From: Roseibium sediminicola | GTDB taxonomy: Bacteria > Pseudomonadota > Alphaproteobacteria > Rhizobiales > Stappiaceae | DNA: 64,000 nucleotides | Direction of reading: 5' to 3' | Assembly (NCBI RefSeq): GCF_023156505.1 | Contig: NZ_JALNMJ010000022.1 | Location: forward strand, 1 to 64,000 | Shown here: positions 43,661 to 52,375 of the stretch, one piece after another | Position numbering within the stretch: the stretch's first letter is position 1 | Layout of the letters: every line of letters begins with the position of its first letter | Made by a program: the position numbers and the translations under genes | The notes under the pieces: generated by a model | Database searches by the model: none | What the model saw: only the letters and a program-made list of their open reading frames with translations | What the model was told of the DNA's origin: nothing

Positions 43661-44956
43661 CTAAAGGTTCAGCCTGATGGAAACAGAGCGCGCGTGCGCC
43701 GACAACCCCTCCGATTCACCAAGAGCGATCGCGGCCGGTCCCAATTGGCGCAGATTATCCGGATTGCACTTCAAAATGGACGTGCGCTTGACGAATTCCA
43801 GGACGGAGAGACCTGAGGAAAACCGGGCGGAACGCGCTGTCGGCAGAACGTGGTTGGAGCCGCCGACATAATCGCCGATGGCTTCGGGCGTATAATGCCC
43901 CAGGAACACCGCCCCGGCATTGCGCACATGTTTCAAGAGCGCTTCCGGGTCGTCGACCGCCAGCTCCAGATGCTCCGGCGCGATCCGGTTGGCAAGCGGC
44001 ATCGCGCGGACAAGATCCTGGACCAGGATGATCGCGCCGAAATCCTGCCAGCTGGCCCGGGCGACGTCTTCGCGTGGCAGCGTTTTGAGCTGCGCCTCAA
44101 CGGCCTGTTCGACCTGGTCGGCGAGATCGGCGCTGTCGGTGATCAGGATCGACTGGGCGGCCGTGTCATGCTCGGCCTGGGCCAGAAGGTCGGCCGCGAC
44201 CCAGTCGGCATTGTTGCCCTGATCGGCCAGAATCAGCACTTCGGACGGACCGGCGATCATGTCGATGCCGACCGTGCCGAACACCCGGCGCTTGGCGGCC
44301 GCGACAAAGGCATTGCCCGGTCCGACGATCTTGGCGACAGGGGCAATCGTTTCCGTGCCAAAGGCGAGAGCGGCCACGGCCTGGGCACCGCCGATGCGGT
44401 AGATTTCCGAAACACCCGCGACCTTGGCGGCCGCCAGAACCAGCGGGTTCAAGACCCCGTCCGGGCTCGGCACCACCATAACGACGCGCTCGACACCTGC
44501 GACACGGGCCGGCACCACATTCATCAGGACAGAGCTCGGATAACTGGCAAGGCCGCCCGGCACATAGACGCCGACGGCTTCGACCGCCGTCCAGAGCGAA
44601 CCGAGTTCGACACCGATAGCATCCGTGTAGCGATCGTCCTTGGGCATCTGGCGGGCGTGATGGGCGTGGATGCGGTCGTGGGCGAGCTGCAGCGCCGCAA
44701 GCGTTTCGGCAGGCACCTGGCTCAACGCCGCTTCGATCTCGGCCTCGCTGACCTTCAGCTCCGCCATGGAGGCGGCGTCGAGGCGGTCAAATTTCCGGGT
44801 GTAGTCCAGGATCGCGCGATCGCCCTCGGCGCGCACACGCTCCAGAATATCGCGCACGATCTGGTCGACATCTTCCGAGACTTCCCGCTTGCCGGCGAGA
44901 AGCGCGGTGAACTGGTCCTCAAAGCGGGCATCGCTGCTGTTCAGGCGTAGAACCAC
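43661..44956 (-). CDS. hisD: Histidinol dehydrogenase
   Basis: HisD carries out the last two steps of histidine synthesis, oxidising L-histidinol to histidine with two NAD. The 431-residue length is typical. Motifs include [24 protein letters not shown] (about 131-154), the zinc and substrate residues [10 protein letters not shown] (about 238-247), and the catalytic Glu-His in RIAPEHLEL (about 325-333). It lies between DUF2948 and UPF0262, a conserved alphaproteobacterial arrangement, not in a his operon. Confidence 0.98.
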   Translation of the reverse strand: MVLRLNSSDARFEDQFTALLAGKREVSEDVDQIVRDILERVRAEGDRAILDYTRKFDRLDAASMAELKVSEAEIEAALSQVPAETLAALQLAHDRIHAHHARQMPKDDRYTDAIGVELGSLWTAVEAVGVYVPGGLASYPSSVLMNVVPARVAGVERVVMVVPSPDGVLNPLVLAAAKVAGVSEIYRIGGAQAVAALAFGTETIAPVAKIVGPGNAFVAAAKRRVFGTVGIDMIAGPSEVLILADQGNNADWVAADLLAQAEHDTAAQSILITDSADLADQVEQAVEAQLKTLPREDVARASWQDFGAIILVQDLVRAMPLANRIAPEHLELAVDDPEALLKHVRNAGAVFLGHYTPEAIGDYVGGSNHVLPTARSARFSSGLSVLEFVKRTSILKCNPDNLRQLGPAAIALGESEGLSAHARSVSIRLNL

Positions 44957-45007
44957 GCGTATCTTCCTTCTGTCCGGCGCAAGGCGCCGTCGTCTTCAAA
45001 TCCGAAT

Positions 45008-45445
45008 TCAGCTGAGATCGTGCTGCGGCAGGTTCGGCGTCGACCAGGCAGCGCCGAGATCAGACAGCTGCGCCTCAATGCAATCGACGGCAAGTTCCAG
45101 GCTGGCACCGCCGGCAAAGGCGAGCAGGATCTTGCCCGCCGGCTCTTCGCCGGCCGTAAAGGTCACGGCCAGCAGTTCCAGCACGGCGCCCTTGGCCTTC
45201 TGATTGACGTTCTGTGCCTTCATGGCCTTGACCTGGGCAAAGGCCAGCGCGGAGCGGCGGCGCTCATGTTCCCTGGAGCGCTTGTCGGCTTCCTTGTCCC
45301 AGACAAAGCGGTTCATCACGAACACCGCCTTCTGCTCCTTCGGCAGATAGCGGATGTCGGCAACCGTCAGGACGGCGTCCTGCAGATGGGCGGAAAGAAC
45401 CTGGAGGTCTTCCTCGTCAAGGGCGGCAAGTTTCAGCTGATCCAT
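45008..45445 (-). CDS. DUF2948 family protein
   Basis: The 145-residue cytoplasmic protein of unknown function matches DUF2948: LKLAALDEEDLQVLSAHLQDAVL at the start, YLPKEQKAVFVMNRFVWDKE (about 32-51), and the ending FAGGASLELAVDCIEAQLSDLGAAW. It lies between murA and hisD, as usual in related genomes. ATG 45445 matches the family start; ATG 45490 would add 15 charged residues. Confidence 0.88.
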   Translation of the reverse strand: MDQLKLAALDEEDLQVLSAHLQDAVLTVADIRYLPKEQKAVFVMNRFVWDKEADKRSREHERRRSALAFAQVKAMKAQNVNQKAKGAVLELLAVTFTAGEEPAGKILLAFAGGASLELAVDCIEAQLSDLGAAWSTPNLPQHDLS

Positions 45446-45585
45446 GTCGGTCCTGTTCTGGTCCGGTCGTTGGTCTTCGGCAGGAGGCATATAGGCGATT
45501 TTCAGCCCATCCCCAAGGCTGTTGACCTAATGGGGAAATCGGCATTTGGCAATGTTGAATGCCGATGGAACAACCTGATTGCCCG

Positions 45586-45798
45586 TCATGGCCCCTCATC
45601 CACCCGCTGGCGCAGGTCCGCCTTGACGTCTTCCAGCGTCGCAATGCGCTTAAAAACCCGTCTGCCGAGCCAGAGGCCGAAGACCACGAGAAACAGGCCG
45701 AGCGTCGGCCCATAAGGGGCCGGAACCAGAACAACGGCGGCCATGCCGGCGAAGGCAAAGCCAAGCTGGATCAGAAAACGGATGGTTTGAGCGCCCAA
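45586..45798 (-). CDS. Small membrane protein with charged C-terminal tail
   Basis: The 70-residue protein has two hydrophobic segments (about 8-26 and 28-46) followed by a charged helix (RRVFKRIATLEDVKADLRQRVDEGP). I do not recognise its family. It lies upstream of the DUF2948 gene on the same strand. Confidence 0.55.
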   Translation of the reverse strand: MGAQTIRFLIQLGFAFAGMAAVVLVPAPYGPTLGLFLVVFGLWLGRRVFKRIATLEDVKADLRQRVDEGP

Positions 45799-45924
45799 GT
45801 CTGTCTGCTCCCTGAACCTTCGGAAAGCGGGTAAGGCGACGGCCGATCATGCCTTGCAATCAGCCTCTTCATTCGGGACAGTGCCCTACCAATGGATCGT
45901 GTGCCAGCCCAAGCCGAGTAAATC

Positions 45925-46398
45925 ATGTTGAAACTGCTTCCCGGACTTTTCCTGCTGCTAAATCTTCTTGTTCCCGCCCAGGCCCAGGATGTCCTTCAAA
46001 AGGCACTCGGCGAAAGCATTTACGTGCCGGCCTATTCCAGGATCTTTTCCTATCCGACCCGGTCTGACCTTCTGGCGACGACGCTCGCAGTGCACAATGT
46101 CGATCCGAAGACACCAATCACGCTGACCTCGGTCGCCTATCATGGCGAGGACGGCAAGTGGCTGCGCAGTCTTTTGGACACGCCGGTCACGCTCGCGCCG
46201 TTGCAATCGACCAGCGTGCTTGTCCCGATCAACGACACCTCAGGCGGTGTCGGCGCCAATTTCCTGGTTGAATGGAGTTCAGAGACACCGGCCCTCAGCC
46301 CAATCGCCGAGGCGATCATGACCAGCGGCAGCGGCGGCCCCGGCCCGTCCTTCACCTCGCGCGGGCGGGTGATCGAACGGCGGGTGGCCGGCGACTAG
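45925..46398 (+). CDS. DUF3124 family exported protein
   Basis: The 157-residue protein has a signal peptide (about 1-20, LLLNLLVPAQA) and matches the DUF3124 pattern: ESIYVPAYSRIFSYPTRSDLLATTLAVHNVD, then LGPLQSTSVLVP-like and GGVGANFLVEW. Function unknown; presumed periplasmic. It lies on the plus strand inside the otherwise minus-strand block and is a likely insertion. A family A repeat follows it. Confidence 0.85.
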   Translation: MLKLLPGLFLLLNLLVPAQAQDVLQKALGESIYVPAYSRIFSYPTRSDLLATTLAVHNVDPKTPITLTSVAYHGEDGKWLRSLLDTPVTLAPLQSTSVLVPINDTSGGVGANFLVEWSSETPALSPIAEAIMTSGSGGPGPSFTSRGRVIERRVAGD

Positions 46399-46408
46399 AA
46401 TTCCGTCA

Positions 46409-46524
46409 TCGTCATTGCCGGACTTGATCCGGCAATCCATGCCGTGACCGAAGCCAAAAGCATGACAGTGCCAGATCTGCGACGAAACGGCATGGATGCC
46501 ATGGTCAAGCCATGGCATGACGAA
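46409..46524. repeat. Palindromic intergenic element, family A, copy 3
   Basis: This copy shares the left half TTGCCGGACTTGATCCGGCAA and the right half (CGGCATGGATGCCATGG, CATGACGAAGG end) with copies at 10118 and 26803, with a different central 30 bp. It lies between convergent DUF3124 and murA genes. Confidence 0.85.
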
Positions 46525-46574
46525 GGAAGCTCAGATTTCCGGTCGGAGAATGGACCGTGGCGCCCTGCGTGTTA

Positions 46575-47864
46575 TCAGCCGGAAATCCGCTCGATCTGCG
46601 CGCCGCAGCGGGTCAGCTTGTCCTCCAGGCGCTCAAAACCGCGATCAAGGTGATAGACGCGGCTGACCGTGGTCTCGCCTTCGGCGGCCAGGCCCGCAAT
46701 CACCAGCGAGACAGAGGCTCTAAGATCGGTTGCCATCACCGGCGCGCCGCGCAGCGTGGAAACGCCGTCAATGGTGGCGGTGCGGCCGTCAATATGGATC
46801 TGCGCGCCGAGACGGGCCAGTTCCTGGACGTGCATGAAGCGGTTTTCAAAAATTGTCTCGGTGATCCTGCTGGTACCGCCCGCCTTGGTCATCAGCGCCA
46901 TGAACTGGGCTTGCAGGTCGGTCGGGAAGCCCGGGAACGGCTCGGTGGTGACATCCACCGGCTGAATGCCGTTGCCGTTGCGATAGACCTTGATGCCGTC
47001 CGGCGTCTGGGTGATGTCCGCTCCGGCCTGGCGAAGCGTGTCCAGGGCCGCATCCAGAAGATCGGCCCGCGCGCCCTGCAACAGGACGTCGCCGCCGGTC
47101 ATGGCCACCGCCATGGCATAGGTGCCGGTCTCGATCCGGTCGGCGACCACGGCGTGATGGGCGCCATGAAGGCGCGGCATGCCCTGAATGCGGATGGTCG
47201 AGGTGCCCTCGCCCTCGATCTTCGCGCCCATGGCCTTGAGGCAGGCGGCCAGATCGACCACTTCCGGTTCGCGCGCGGCGTTGACGATTTCGGTCTCGCC
47301 CTTGGCGAGTGTCGCCGCCATCATGATGGTGTGGGTCGCGCCGACGGAAACCTTCGGAAACTCCACCCGGCCGCCCTTAAGGCCGCCCGGTGCGCGCACT
47401 ACCACATAACCGCCCTCGATCTCGATTTCCGCGCCGAGCGCGCTCAGGCCGTCGATGAAGAAGTCGACCGGACGCGTGCCGATGGCACAGCCGCCGGGCA
47501 GCGACACGCGCGCCTCGTGGCAGCGGGCGACCAGCGGGCCGACGACCCAGAAGCTGGCGCGCATCTTGGAAACCAGTTCATAAGGCGCGGTGGTGTCGAC
47601 GATCTCGCGGGCGGTCAGGTTCAGCGTCTGGCCGGCCAGATCGTCCTGGCCGTTGCGCTTGCCGTTGACCGAATAGTCGACACCGTGATTGGACAGGATC
47701 TGCATCAGCTGGGCAACGTCGCGCAGGCGCGGCACGTTGGTCAGCGTCAGGGTTTCGTCCGTCAGCAGCGAGGCGATCATCAACGGCAATGCCGCGTTTT
47801 TGGCACCCGAAATCGGAATCGTCCCGTTCAGCTCGACACCGCCAACGACCTTGATACTGTCCAT
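46575..47864 (-). CDS. murA: UDP-N-acetylglucosamine 1-carboxyvinyltransferase MurA
   Basis: MurA commits UDP-GlcNAc to peptidoglycan synthesis by adding enolpyruvate. The 429-residue protein has the normal length, the N-terminal [16 protein letters not shown] (about 14-29), and the active loop [14 protein letters not shown] with catalytic Cys126, the residue attacked by fosfomycin. The start at 47864 (MDSIKVVGG) fits the family; the ATG at 47903 would add 13 residues. Confidence 0.98.
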   Translation of the reverse strand: MDSIKVVGGVELNGTIPISGAKNAALPLMIASLLTDETLTLTNVPRLRDVAQLMQILSNHGVDYSVNGKRNGQDDLAGQTLNLTAREIVDTTAPYELVSKMRASFWVVGPLVARCHEARVSLPGGCAIGTRPVDFFIDGLSALGAEIEIEGGYVVVRAPGGLKGGRVEFPKVSVGATHTIMMAATLAKGETEIVNAAREPEVVDLAACLKAMGAKIEGEGTSTIRIQGMPRLHGAHHAVVADRIETGTYAMAVAMTGGDVLLQGARADLLDAALDTLRQAGADITQTPDGIKVYRNGNGIQPVDVTTEPFPGFPTDLQAQFMALMTKAGGTSRITETIFENRFMHVQELARLGAQIHIDGRTATIDGVSTLRGAPVMATDLRASVSLVIAGLAAEGETTVSRVYHLDRGFERLEDKLTRCGAQIERISG

Positions 47865-48030
47865 CTCTGTCCCCGAACCGGACCGCACGCCCCGCGCGGT
47901 CATCCCATCAAAAGCTCACAACACCGTCGCGGTCTACACGCAACTTATGGCCCATGCAAGGCAGACCCATACCGCCCGCCGGGCAATTTCAGGGCACGGC
48001 AAACCGGTCTTTGTCCGGCGTGCACGCCGC

Positions 48031-48210
48031 TCAGTCGTCCTGGCGCGATTTGGCGGCGCTTTTGCGGCGGCGCAGATTGGCCCGAAGCGCCTCTGCCAGC
48101 CGGTCCTCGCGTTTTTTCTTGCTCGAGCTCTCGCCGGTCTTAGGCACCGGGACTGCCTCTTTGTCCCCGTCGCCTTCAACAGACTGGTCTTTCATCTCTT
48201 TTTCGCTCAT
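48031..48210 (-). CDS. Small basic hypothetical protein upstream of murA
   Basis: This 59-residue protein is highly charged: an acidic N-terminal half (EKEMKDQSVEGDGDKEAV) and a basic C-terminal half (KKKREDRLAEALRANLRRRKSAAKSRQDD). The basic helix recalls small alphaproteobacterial DUFs. It starts at 48210 (MSEKEMKD) with GGATGGGA upstream and lies on the same strand just upstream of murA. Function unknown. Confidence 0.6.
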   Translation of the reverse strand: MSEKEMKDQSVEGDGDKEAVPVPKTGESSSKKKREDRLAEALRANLRRRKSAAKSRQDD

Positions 48211-48678
48211 GGCGATCCCATCCGGTGAAGGGCAAGGCTCTTCTTTAGCAAGCTGCCCGCGACAAGGAAAGCACGGCGAGGCAACGTTCACGCGGTGCAA
48301 ACCGCCGACCAGGCGTGGCGCAATGCTCAAGCCAAGGGACTTGGCGCGGCCGCGCGCAGCCTCCCAGCGTGCCGGCCTGCGTTCCCCGTCCGGCGCCGGC
48401 GGTCTCTTTGCCGGTTTGATTAATATCCACAGCTGCCGCGTCAGGGCTGAGGCGCGCGGTTTCGCGCGTTTGAGCGCTTCGCGCACATGTCCGCCAGCCC
48501 CACGGATCCGCCTGCCAAAAAAAAGCAAATCACCGCTTGCGTCCCACAGGCTCTTATGGCAAAAGCCCCCTCATTCCGGTCGGCACCGTCGGTCGGAAAC
48601 AGCCCTTGTGTCCCTAATGACCGGCGTTTCAACGTCCGTCCGGGCCCAAGGCCCGTCTTTTCAAAAAAAGACGCGCAA
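48211..48678. other. Intergenic region before tRNA-Thr
   Basis: No supported gene in 468 bp. It has a small hairpin CGGGCC-CAA-GGCCCG (48641-48655) followed by TCTTTT just before the tRNA, which could be a terminator for an unannotated small transcript. Confidence 0.4.
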
Positions 48679-48753
<75 letters not shown>

Positions 48754-49108
48754 CTAACCATCAGAAAAATAAGAGTTTTTTCCAATTCCCCAAAAAGGGC
48801 AAACTGCAGCAAAATGCAGAACAAAGCAGGATTAGCCGCTTATTCTGGCACGTTTTTGACACGCGGGTTTCGGCTCTGTTCACGTCGAGGCCGCGCCCTT
48901 TCAACATCATCCGGCGACACCATCGCCCCCGCCGCCTCTTCCTGCCCGGAAGATTTCAAGCTGCTGGACACCCTGCACGGCTGACGGAATCGCCCGCCCC
49001 AGAAACGACGAAAGCCGCGCCCATGGGACGCGGCTTTTCTCTTTGTCTTGCCCGTTCCAGCCCGCCGCGCTAAATGAGAACACAACGCGAACAAGAAAGG
49101 GGCTTGCC
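48754..49108. other. tRNA-prophage junction region
   Basis: No supported gene in 355 bp. A duplicated tRNA end (attR/attL) cannot be tested because the other prophage end is outside the window. A terminator lies at 49011-49040. Confidence 0.4.
49011..49043 (+). terminator. Terminator-like hairpin near the prophage edge
   Basis: A perfect 9-bp stem AAAGCCGCG (49011-49019) and CGCGGCTTT (49029-49037) is followed by TCTCTTT. It lies 65 bp before the small plus-strand gene. Confidence 0.7.
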
Positions 49109-49336
49109 ATGTCCAGACGCAGCGGCCGGCGGCTTGTGCTGACCGGAGAAACACTCGCAAAACTCGGCACGGGCCGCGCCGGCGCGGTCGATGTCATGAC
49201 ACGGGCAAAGATCGGATCGCCCGAGTACAAGCGCGCGTCCTACGTTCTCAACGCCGTTGACGATCTGGCTGAAGTCCTGACCGGCGACCACAAGCATTTT
49301 CACTCCAGGCCGGCAACCACCGAGCCGCGGGAGTAG
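49109..49336 (+). CDS. Small hypothetical protein at the prophage edge
   Basis: This 75-residue protein is not recognised. It is basic at the N-terminus (MSRRSGRR) and ends in a helix with LNAVDDLAEVLTG. ATG 49109 follows AAAGGGG; an ATG at 49043 lacks a good site. It may be host or prophage DNA. Confidence 0.5.
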   Translation: MSRRSGRRLVLTGETLAKLGTGRAGAVDVMTRAKIGSPEYKRASYVLNAVDDLAEVLTGDHKHFHSRPATTEPRE

Positions 49337-49392
49337 GTCAAACCGGCCGGTTCAGCCTGACTGCAAAGCCTCGATTTCGTCTGAGGGCCGCC

Positions 49393-50235
49393 CTAGAGCG
49401 CGGCCTCCTGTTTCAACAACGGGTGCTCGAAATTGGCGATAATCAATTCGCCAAATTCTTTGGGGTCAGCTTGTGCGATTGTATAGGACACCTTGACCGG
49501 CTTTATTGTCAGCCCGGCGAAAACCTCTCGGATTTCCGGCGTGTCGTTGATAGAGACAATCGCCTTACCCTCGATCGCGCGCAGCTTGTCAGCCAAGGCT
49601 GCAAAGTCGGCGCGATCAAACATGCCCTTCCCATAGTCGTTTTCGCAGCCGAAATACGGCGGATCGCAATAAAACAGAACTTCCGGCCGGTCATAGCGCG
49701 CTATGAATTCCTCAAAAGACAGGTTTTCAATGGTTACGCCGGCCAGACGCTCGTGCACATCCTCTAAGAGCGGTGCAAGGGTTGTCAGATTGAAGCGACC
49801 ATCGCGTTCTTTTGAAACGCCGAAGTTTTGCCCCGTCACCTTGCCACCGAACGCCGTGCGCTGCAGGTAGAGGAATCGCGCGGCTCGCTCCAGGTCGGTC
49901 AGTGTTGACGGATCGACTTTCTGCAGTCGCTCGAATTCGCGCCGGCTTGTGATCTGGAATTTCAGGCAGTCCAGGAACTGCGGATAGTGCCGCTGCAAGA
50001 TCCGGAAGAGGTTCACCACTTCGCCCGAATAATCGTTGATCACTTCGCTTTTGGGCGCGACCGGCCGGCGCAGAAAGACACCCCCCATACCGACGAACGG
50101 TTCTGCATAAGTGTCATGCTCGACACTGGCGATGATCCGCACCAGGCGCTTTGCCAGGGCACGCTTACCGCCTATCCAGGGTGCAACGGGATTGACGCCG
50201 GCGCCCTCGCGCTCGCCAAATAAATTTGACTCCAT
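49393..50235 (-). CDS. DNA adenine methylase, D12/Dam class
   Basis: The 280-residue protein has the SAM-binding motif AEPFVGMGG (about 44-52) and the catalytic motif DPPY (191-194), in the order of the D12 class (Dam, M.DpnII), which methylates adenine in GATC or related sites. The N-terminal PWIGGKRALAKRL is typical. It ends the minus-strand prophage genes. The likely role is to protect phage DNA or alter its expression. The start at 50235 follows GGAAGG; an ATG at 50325 adds 30 residues that lack family likeness. Confidence 0.9.
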   Translation of the reverse strand: MESNLFGEREGAGVNPVAPWIGGKRALAKRLVRIIASVEHDTYAEPFVGMGGVFLRRPVAPKSEVINDYSGEVVNLFRILQRHYPQFLDCLKFQITSRREFERLQKVDPSTLTDLERAARFLYLQRTAFGGKVTGQNFGVSKERDGRFNLTTLAPLLEDVHERLAGVTIENLSFEEFIARYDRPEVLFYCDPPYFGCENDYGKGMFDRADFAALADKLRAIEGKAIVSINDTPEIREVFAGLTIKPVKVSYTIAQADPKEFGELIIANFEHPLLKQEAAL

Positions 50236-50417
50236 GTGAATAGCCTTCCAATAAGCCCCGGTCTGCAGCACGCAGAATCGGCCCTCACGGGCTGATCGCG
50301 GGAGTGGTGGAATGCTAAGTGCCATCGGGCCGGCTTCAATCTTGGCGGATAGGTGCCGGCAGTCCGGAGCGTTCCCGCGCTCCGGGCCTCCTGCGTCAAA
50401 CGCAGAAAGTTCAAGTT

Positions 50418-50678
50418 GTGAGAAAGCAGCCTGAAGGAAAGCCGATCACGATCGCCGAGGCGCGCGAGCGCTGCAACGGCGTGCAGGTGCATTGCCTGCG
50501 CTGCGCGCAAATGACAGTTCTAAGCCTCGATCGGTTTTCGGAAAGCGATGTCGTCGCGGATCTGGCGAAACGCCGGCGCTTCAGGTGCCAGCGCTGCGGC
50601 GGATCATGGGTGGCAACGCGGCCGAACTACATCAGCACGAATGACAGCCGAACATGGTACGGCTTGGAGCACGACTAG
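50418..50678 (+). CDS. Small zinc-ribbon-like protein
   Basis: An 86-residue plus-strand protein with two Cys pairs, CLRC (about 26-29) and CQRC (about 57-60), typical of a small zinc ribbon, followed by GGSWVATRP. The GTG at 50418 is chosen as the first plausible start, although longer forms are possible. Many phages carry such small zinc proteins. Function unknown. Confidence 0.5.
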   Translation: MRKQPEGKPITIAEARERCNGVQVHCLRCAQMTVLSLDRFSESDVVADLAKRRRFRCQRCGGSWVATRPNYISTNDSRTWYGLEHD

Positions 50679-50902
50679 GCGCCTATCGGCTGCCGACAGT
50701 TTTGCCAGTTTCAATAGTCTTCGCGGCCCCAAAAGGTCACCCAGGATTCCTTGCCTGCAATGCGGAAGAGTTCGACAGCGTCGAATGGCTGGTAGATCCG
50801 GGAACTGGTGACAAATTTCTGAATGTGAACAGCTCTAACTACACAGAGAAGCGATACTGGACGCACTGGATGCCGCTTCCAGCGCCACCACAAAAACCCT
50901 AA
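50654..50902 (+). CDS. DUF551-like small phage protein
   Basis: The 82-residue reading frame ends in THWMPLPAPPQKP, which resembles the conserved C-terminus of DUF551 phage proteins, and contains RLPTVLPVSIVFAAP, but lacks the usual N-terminal WISV-type start. It overlaps the previous gene by 25 bases. It may be a degenerate or divergent copy. Confidence 0.45.
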   Translation: MVRLGARLGAYRLPTVLPVSIVFAAPKGHPGFLACNAEEFDSVEWLVDPGTGDKFLNVNSSNYTEKRYWTHWMPLPAPPQKP

Positions 50903-50996
50903 TCAGAAAGGCCGGCGCATCTCTGCCCGGCCTTTTTGCTTTAGTGAATTTCAACCTCAGTCCTTCCAACCGCCCGACAGCAAGCGGGGCGTTTTT

Positions 50997-51386
50997 TCAC
51001 TTCCCGTTGAAAGCCCGCAAGCCTGCCAGGATGGCATCCCACCGAGACACGACCCATGCAGCGGCAAAGAGTACAAACCCGCCGACGATCCAGAAGAACC
51101 GGCCCAGCCTGCCCGCCCCCGTCGCTTGCGCTTTCATGTTGGAGAACTCTTCAAGCGTCGGTTTCGCCGCATCCATGGACGAGTTCAATTGCGCAACGTC
51201 TTTTTTGACAGCCTCAATCTGATGCTGACTGTCGAGGATCGCCCGCCCCTGCTCTTCCAGTTTCAGATAGACATCGCGGCGGCTGTCCGATGCGCGGCGG
51301 TCGCTTTCGTCCAGCTTCGACACCAGGTTTTCGAATTTTCCGTCCAGCCATTTGACCAGATCCGGATCAAGTCCAGGTTGCGGCAT
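50997..51386 (-). CDS. DUF1515-like coiled-coil membrane protein of the lysis cassette
   Basis: This 129-residue protein has a helical coiled-coil first part (KFENLVSKLDESDRRASDSRRDVYLKLEEQGRAILDSQHQIEAVKKDVAQLNSS split by charges) and one C-terminal membrane segment (about 96-118). The pattern resembles DUF1515 proteins of rhizobial prophages. It follows the spanin-like pair on the same strand. A role in lysis or superinfection control is only an inference. Confidence 0.6.
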   Translation of the reverse strand: MPQPGLDPDLVKWLDGKFENLVSKLDESDRRASDSRRDVYLKLEEQGRAILDSQHQIEAVKKDVAQLNSSMDAAKPTLEEFSNMKAQATGAGRLGRFFWIVGGFVLFAAAWVVSRWDAILAGLRAFNGK

Positions 51387-51413
51387 GTTTGCCCCCGTTG
51401 TTTGGGCCGCAGG

Positions 51414-51683
51414 TCAGCGACACCCATGCTCCCGTTCCATTTCCAGGACCTCATCCAATGACCCGGCCAGTGTGCCGGACACATGGTCGGCGTCTTCCTC
51501 GGTCCATTTAATCCGCGAAAGCGCCTTGCAGACGTCGCCGACTTCGACAGCGGCATCCGGCGTTACGGCTTTGGCGACACCGGCCACCAGATCGGCCGCC
51601 GGGCTGTCACCGCCGCCTTGCGTGCCGGCGCAGGCGCTCGCGGATAGCGCCAGGATCGCGGCGAGAAGATGTGTCTTGCGCAC
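51414..51683 (-). CDS. Small lipoprotein, candidate outer-membrane spanin (Rz1-like)
   Basis: The 89-residue protein has a signal sequence ending in LSASAC, a lipobox-like site with Cys18, so it is probably a lipoprotein. Its first 77 bases overlap, in another frame, the 3' end of the upstream Rz-like gene. Overlapping membrane-protein and lipoprotein genes beside holin and endolysin genes are typical of spanin pairs that fuse inner and outer membranes in phage lysis. It is longer than the classical Rz1. Confidence 0.6.
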   Translation of the reverse strand: MRKTHLLAAILALSASACAGTQGGGDSPAADLVAGVAKAVTPDAAVEVGDVCKALSRIKWTEEDADHVSGTLAGSLDEVLEMEREHGCR

Positions 51684-51834
51684 GGTCGATTGCCTTTCTG
51701 GATTTGAGCTGAGCTTTCAGGATGGCGTTTTGCCGGGTGGTCCGGTCATGGCGCCATTGGCGGAACAGCTCGCCGGCAATGCCGACAAGCCAATCCGTGA
51801 AGACGGCCTTGAGGGCCGCCAGGAACGCCGTCAT
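51607..51834 (-). CDS. Candidate inner-membrane spanin (Rz-like)
   Basis: The 75-residue protein has an N-terminal hydrophobic helix (about 2-22, AFLAALKAVFTDWLVGIAGEL) and a basic helical tail (about 25-75), the outline of an i-spanin, although shorter than usual. The start overlaps the holin stop by four bases (ATGA), which supports translation, and the lipoprotein gene starts inside it in another frame. Confidence 0.55.
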   Translation of the reverse strand: MTAFLAALKAVFTDWLVGIAGELFRQWRHDRTTRQNAILKAQLKSRKAIDRAQDTSSRRDPGAIRERLRRHARRR

Positions 51835-52298
51835 GCCGGCCGACCGGCAATGTCGCCGTCAAGGTCCAGGTCGATGCCGAGACGGGCCTCGAGCAGGTCG
51901 TAAAGTCGCGCCTGATCGATGTCGAAATAGGCCAGTGCTTCTGGCACAGCGCCTTGCGCGTAACTGATCGCGTGGCGCAACACCTCGCTGCGGACATCAA
52001 AGGTCACCTGCCGGCCCTTGACCTTTGTCAGCACCTTGGCCTTGCCGAACTGAACGGCGTTGAACAGGGCGTCATCGACCTTTTGTTTCAGCTGGCCATC
52101 CAACTCAAGGCCGGTGCGTTCCTGGAAGGCGTCGACGGCCTTGCGGGCCAGCCAGAGCGCAAAGGCACCCAGAACGGCCACCACGATCTGCGCGGCCGGT
52201 TCGACCAGGCCAGACAGATCAACGGACGTGTCGGCCGCCATGGCCGACACGGGAAAAAGAACGAGCGCCATCAGCGCCGCGCATGCGATGCGGATCAT
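51831..52298 (-). CDS. Phage holin, LLH/superfamily-like
   Basis: The 155-residue protein begins with a signal-like hydrophobic segment (about 3-22) and has a second one (about 33-53, AAQIVVAVLGAFALWLARKAV), followed by a helical region with DDALFNAVQFGKAKV. This outline fits prophage holins of the LLH type that form holes letting endolysin reach the wall. ATG 52298 follows GGAGA; a TTG at 52313 is less likely. It lies between endolysin and spanin genes. Confidence 0.65.
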   Translation of the reverse strand: MIRIACAALMALVLFPVSAMAADTSVDLSGLVEPAAQIVVAVLGAFALWLARKAVDAFQERTGLELDGQLKQKVDDALFNAVQFGKAKVLTKVKGRQVTFDVRSEVLRHAISYAQGAVPEALAYFDIDQARLYDLLEARLGIDLDLDGDIAGRPA

Positions 52299-52375
52299 GA
52301 TAGAAATCTCCAATTGTCGGGGTGATGTGCGACGGCTTTCAGAACGACCGGGCCGCCGGGCCGGATCCTTGTCGG

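Noticed and set aside
46557-48143. Open frame antisense to murA
   Set aside because: MurA on the minus strand is complete, including its catalytic Cys; the antisense frame has no domain.
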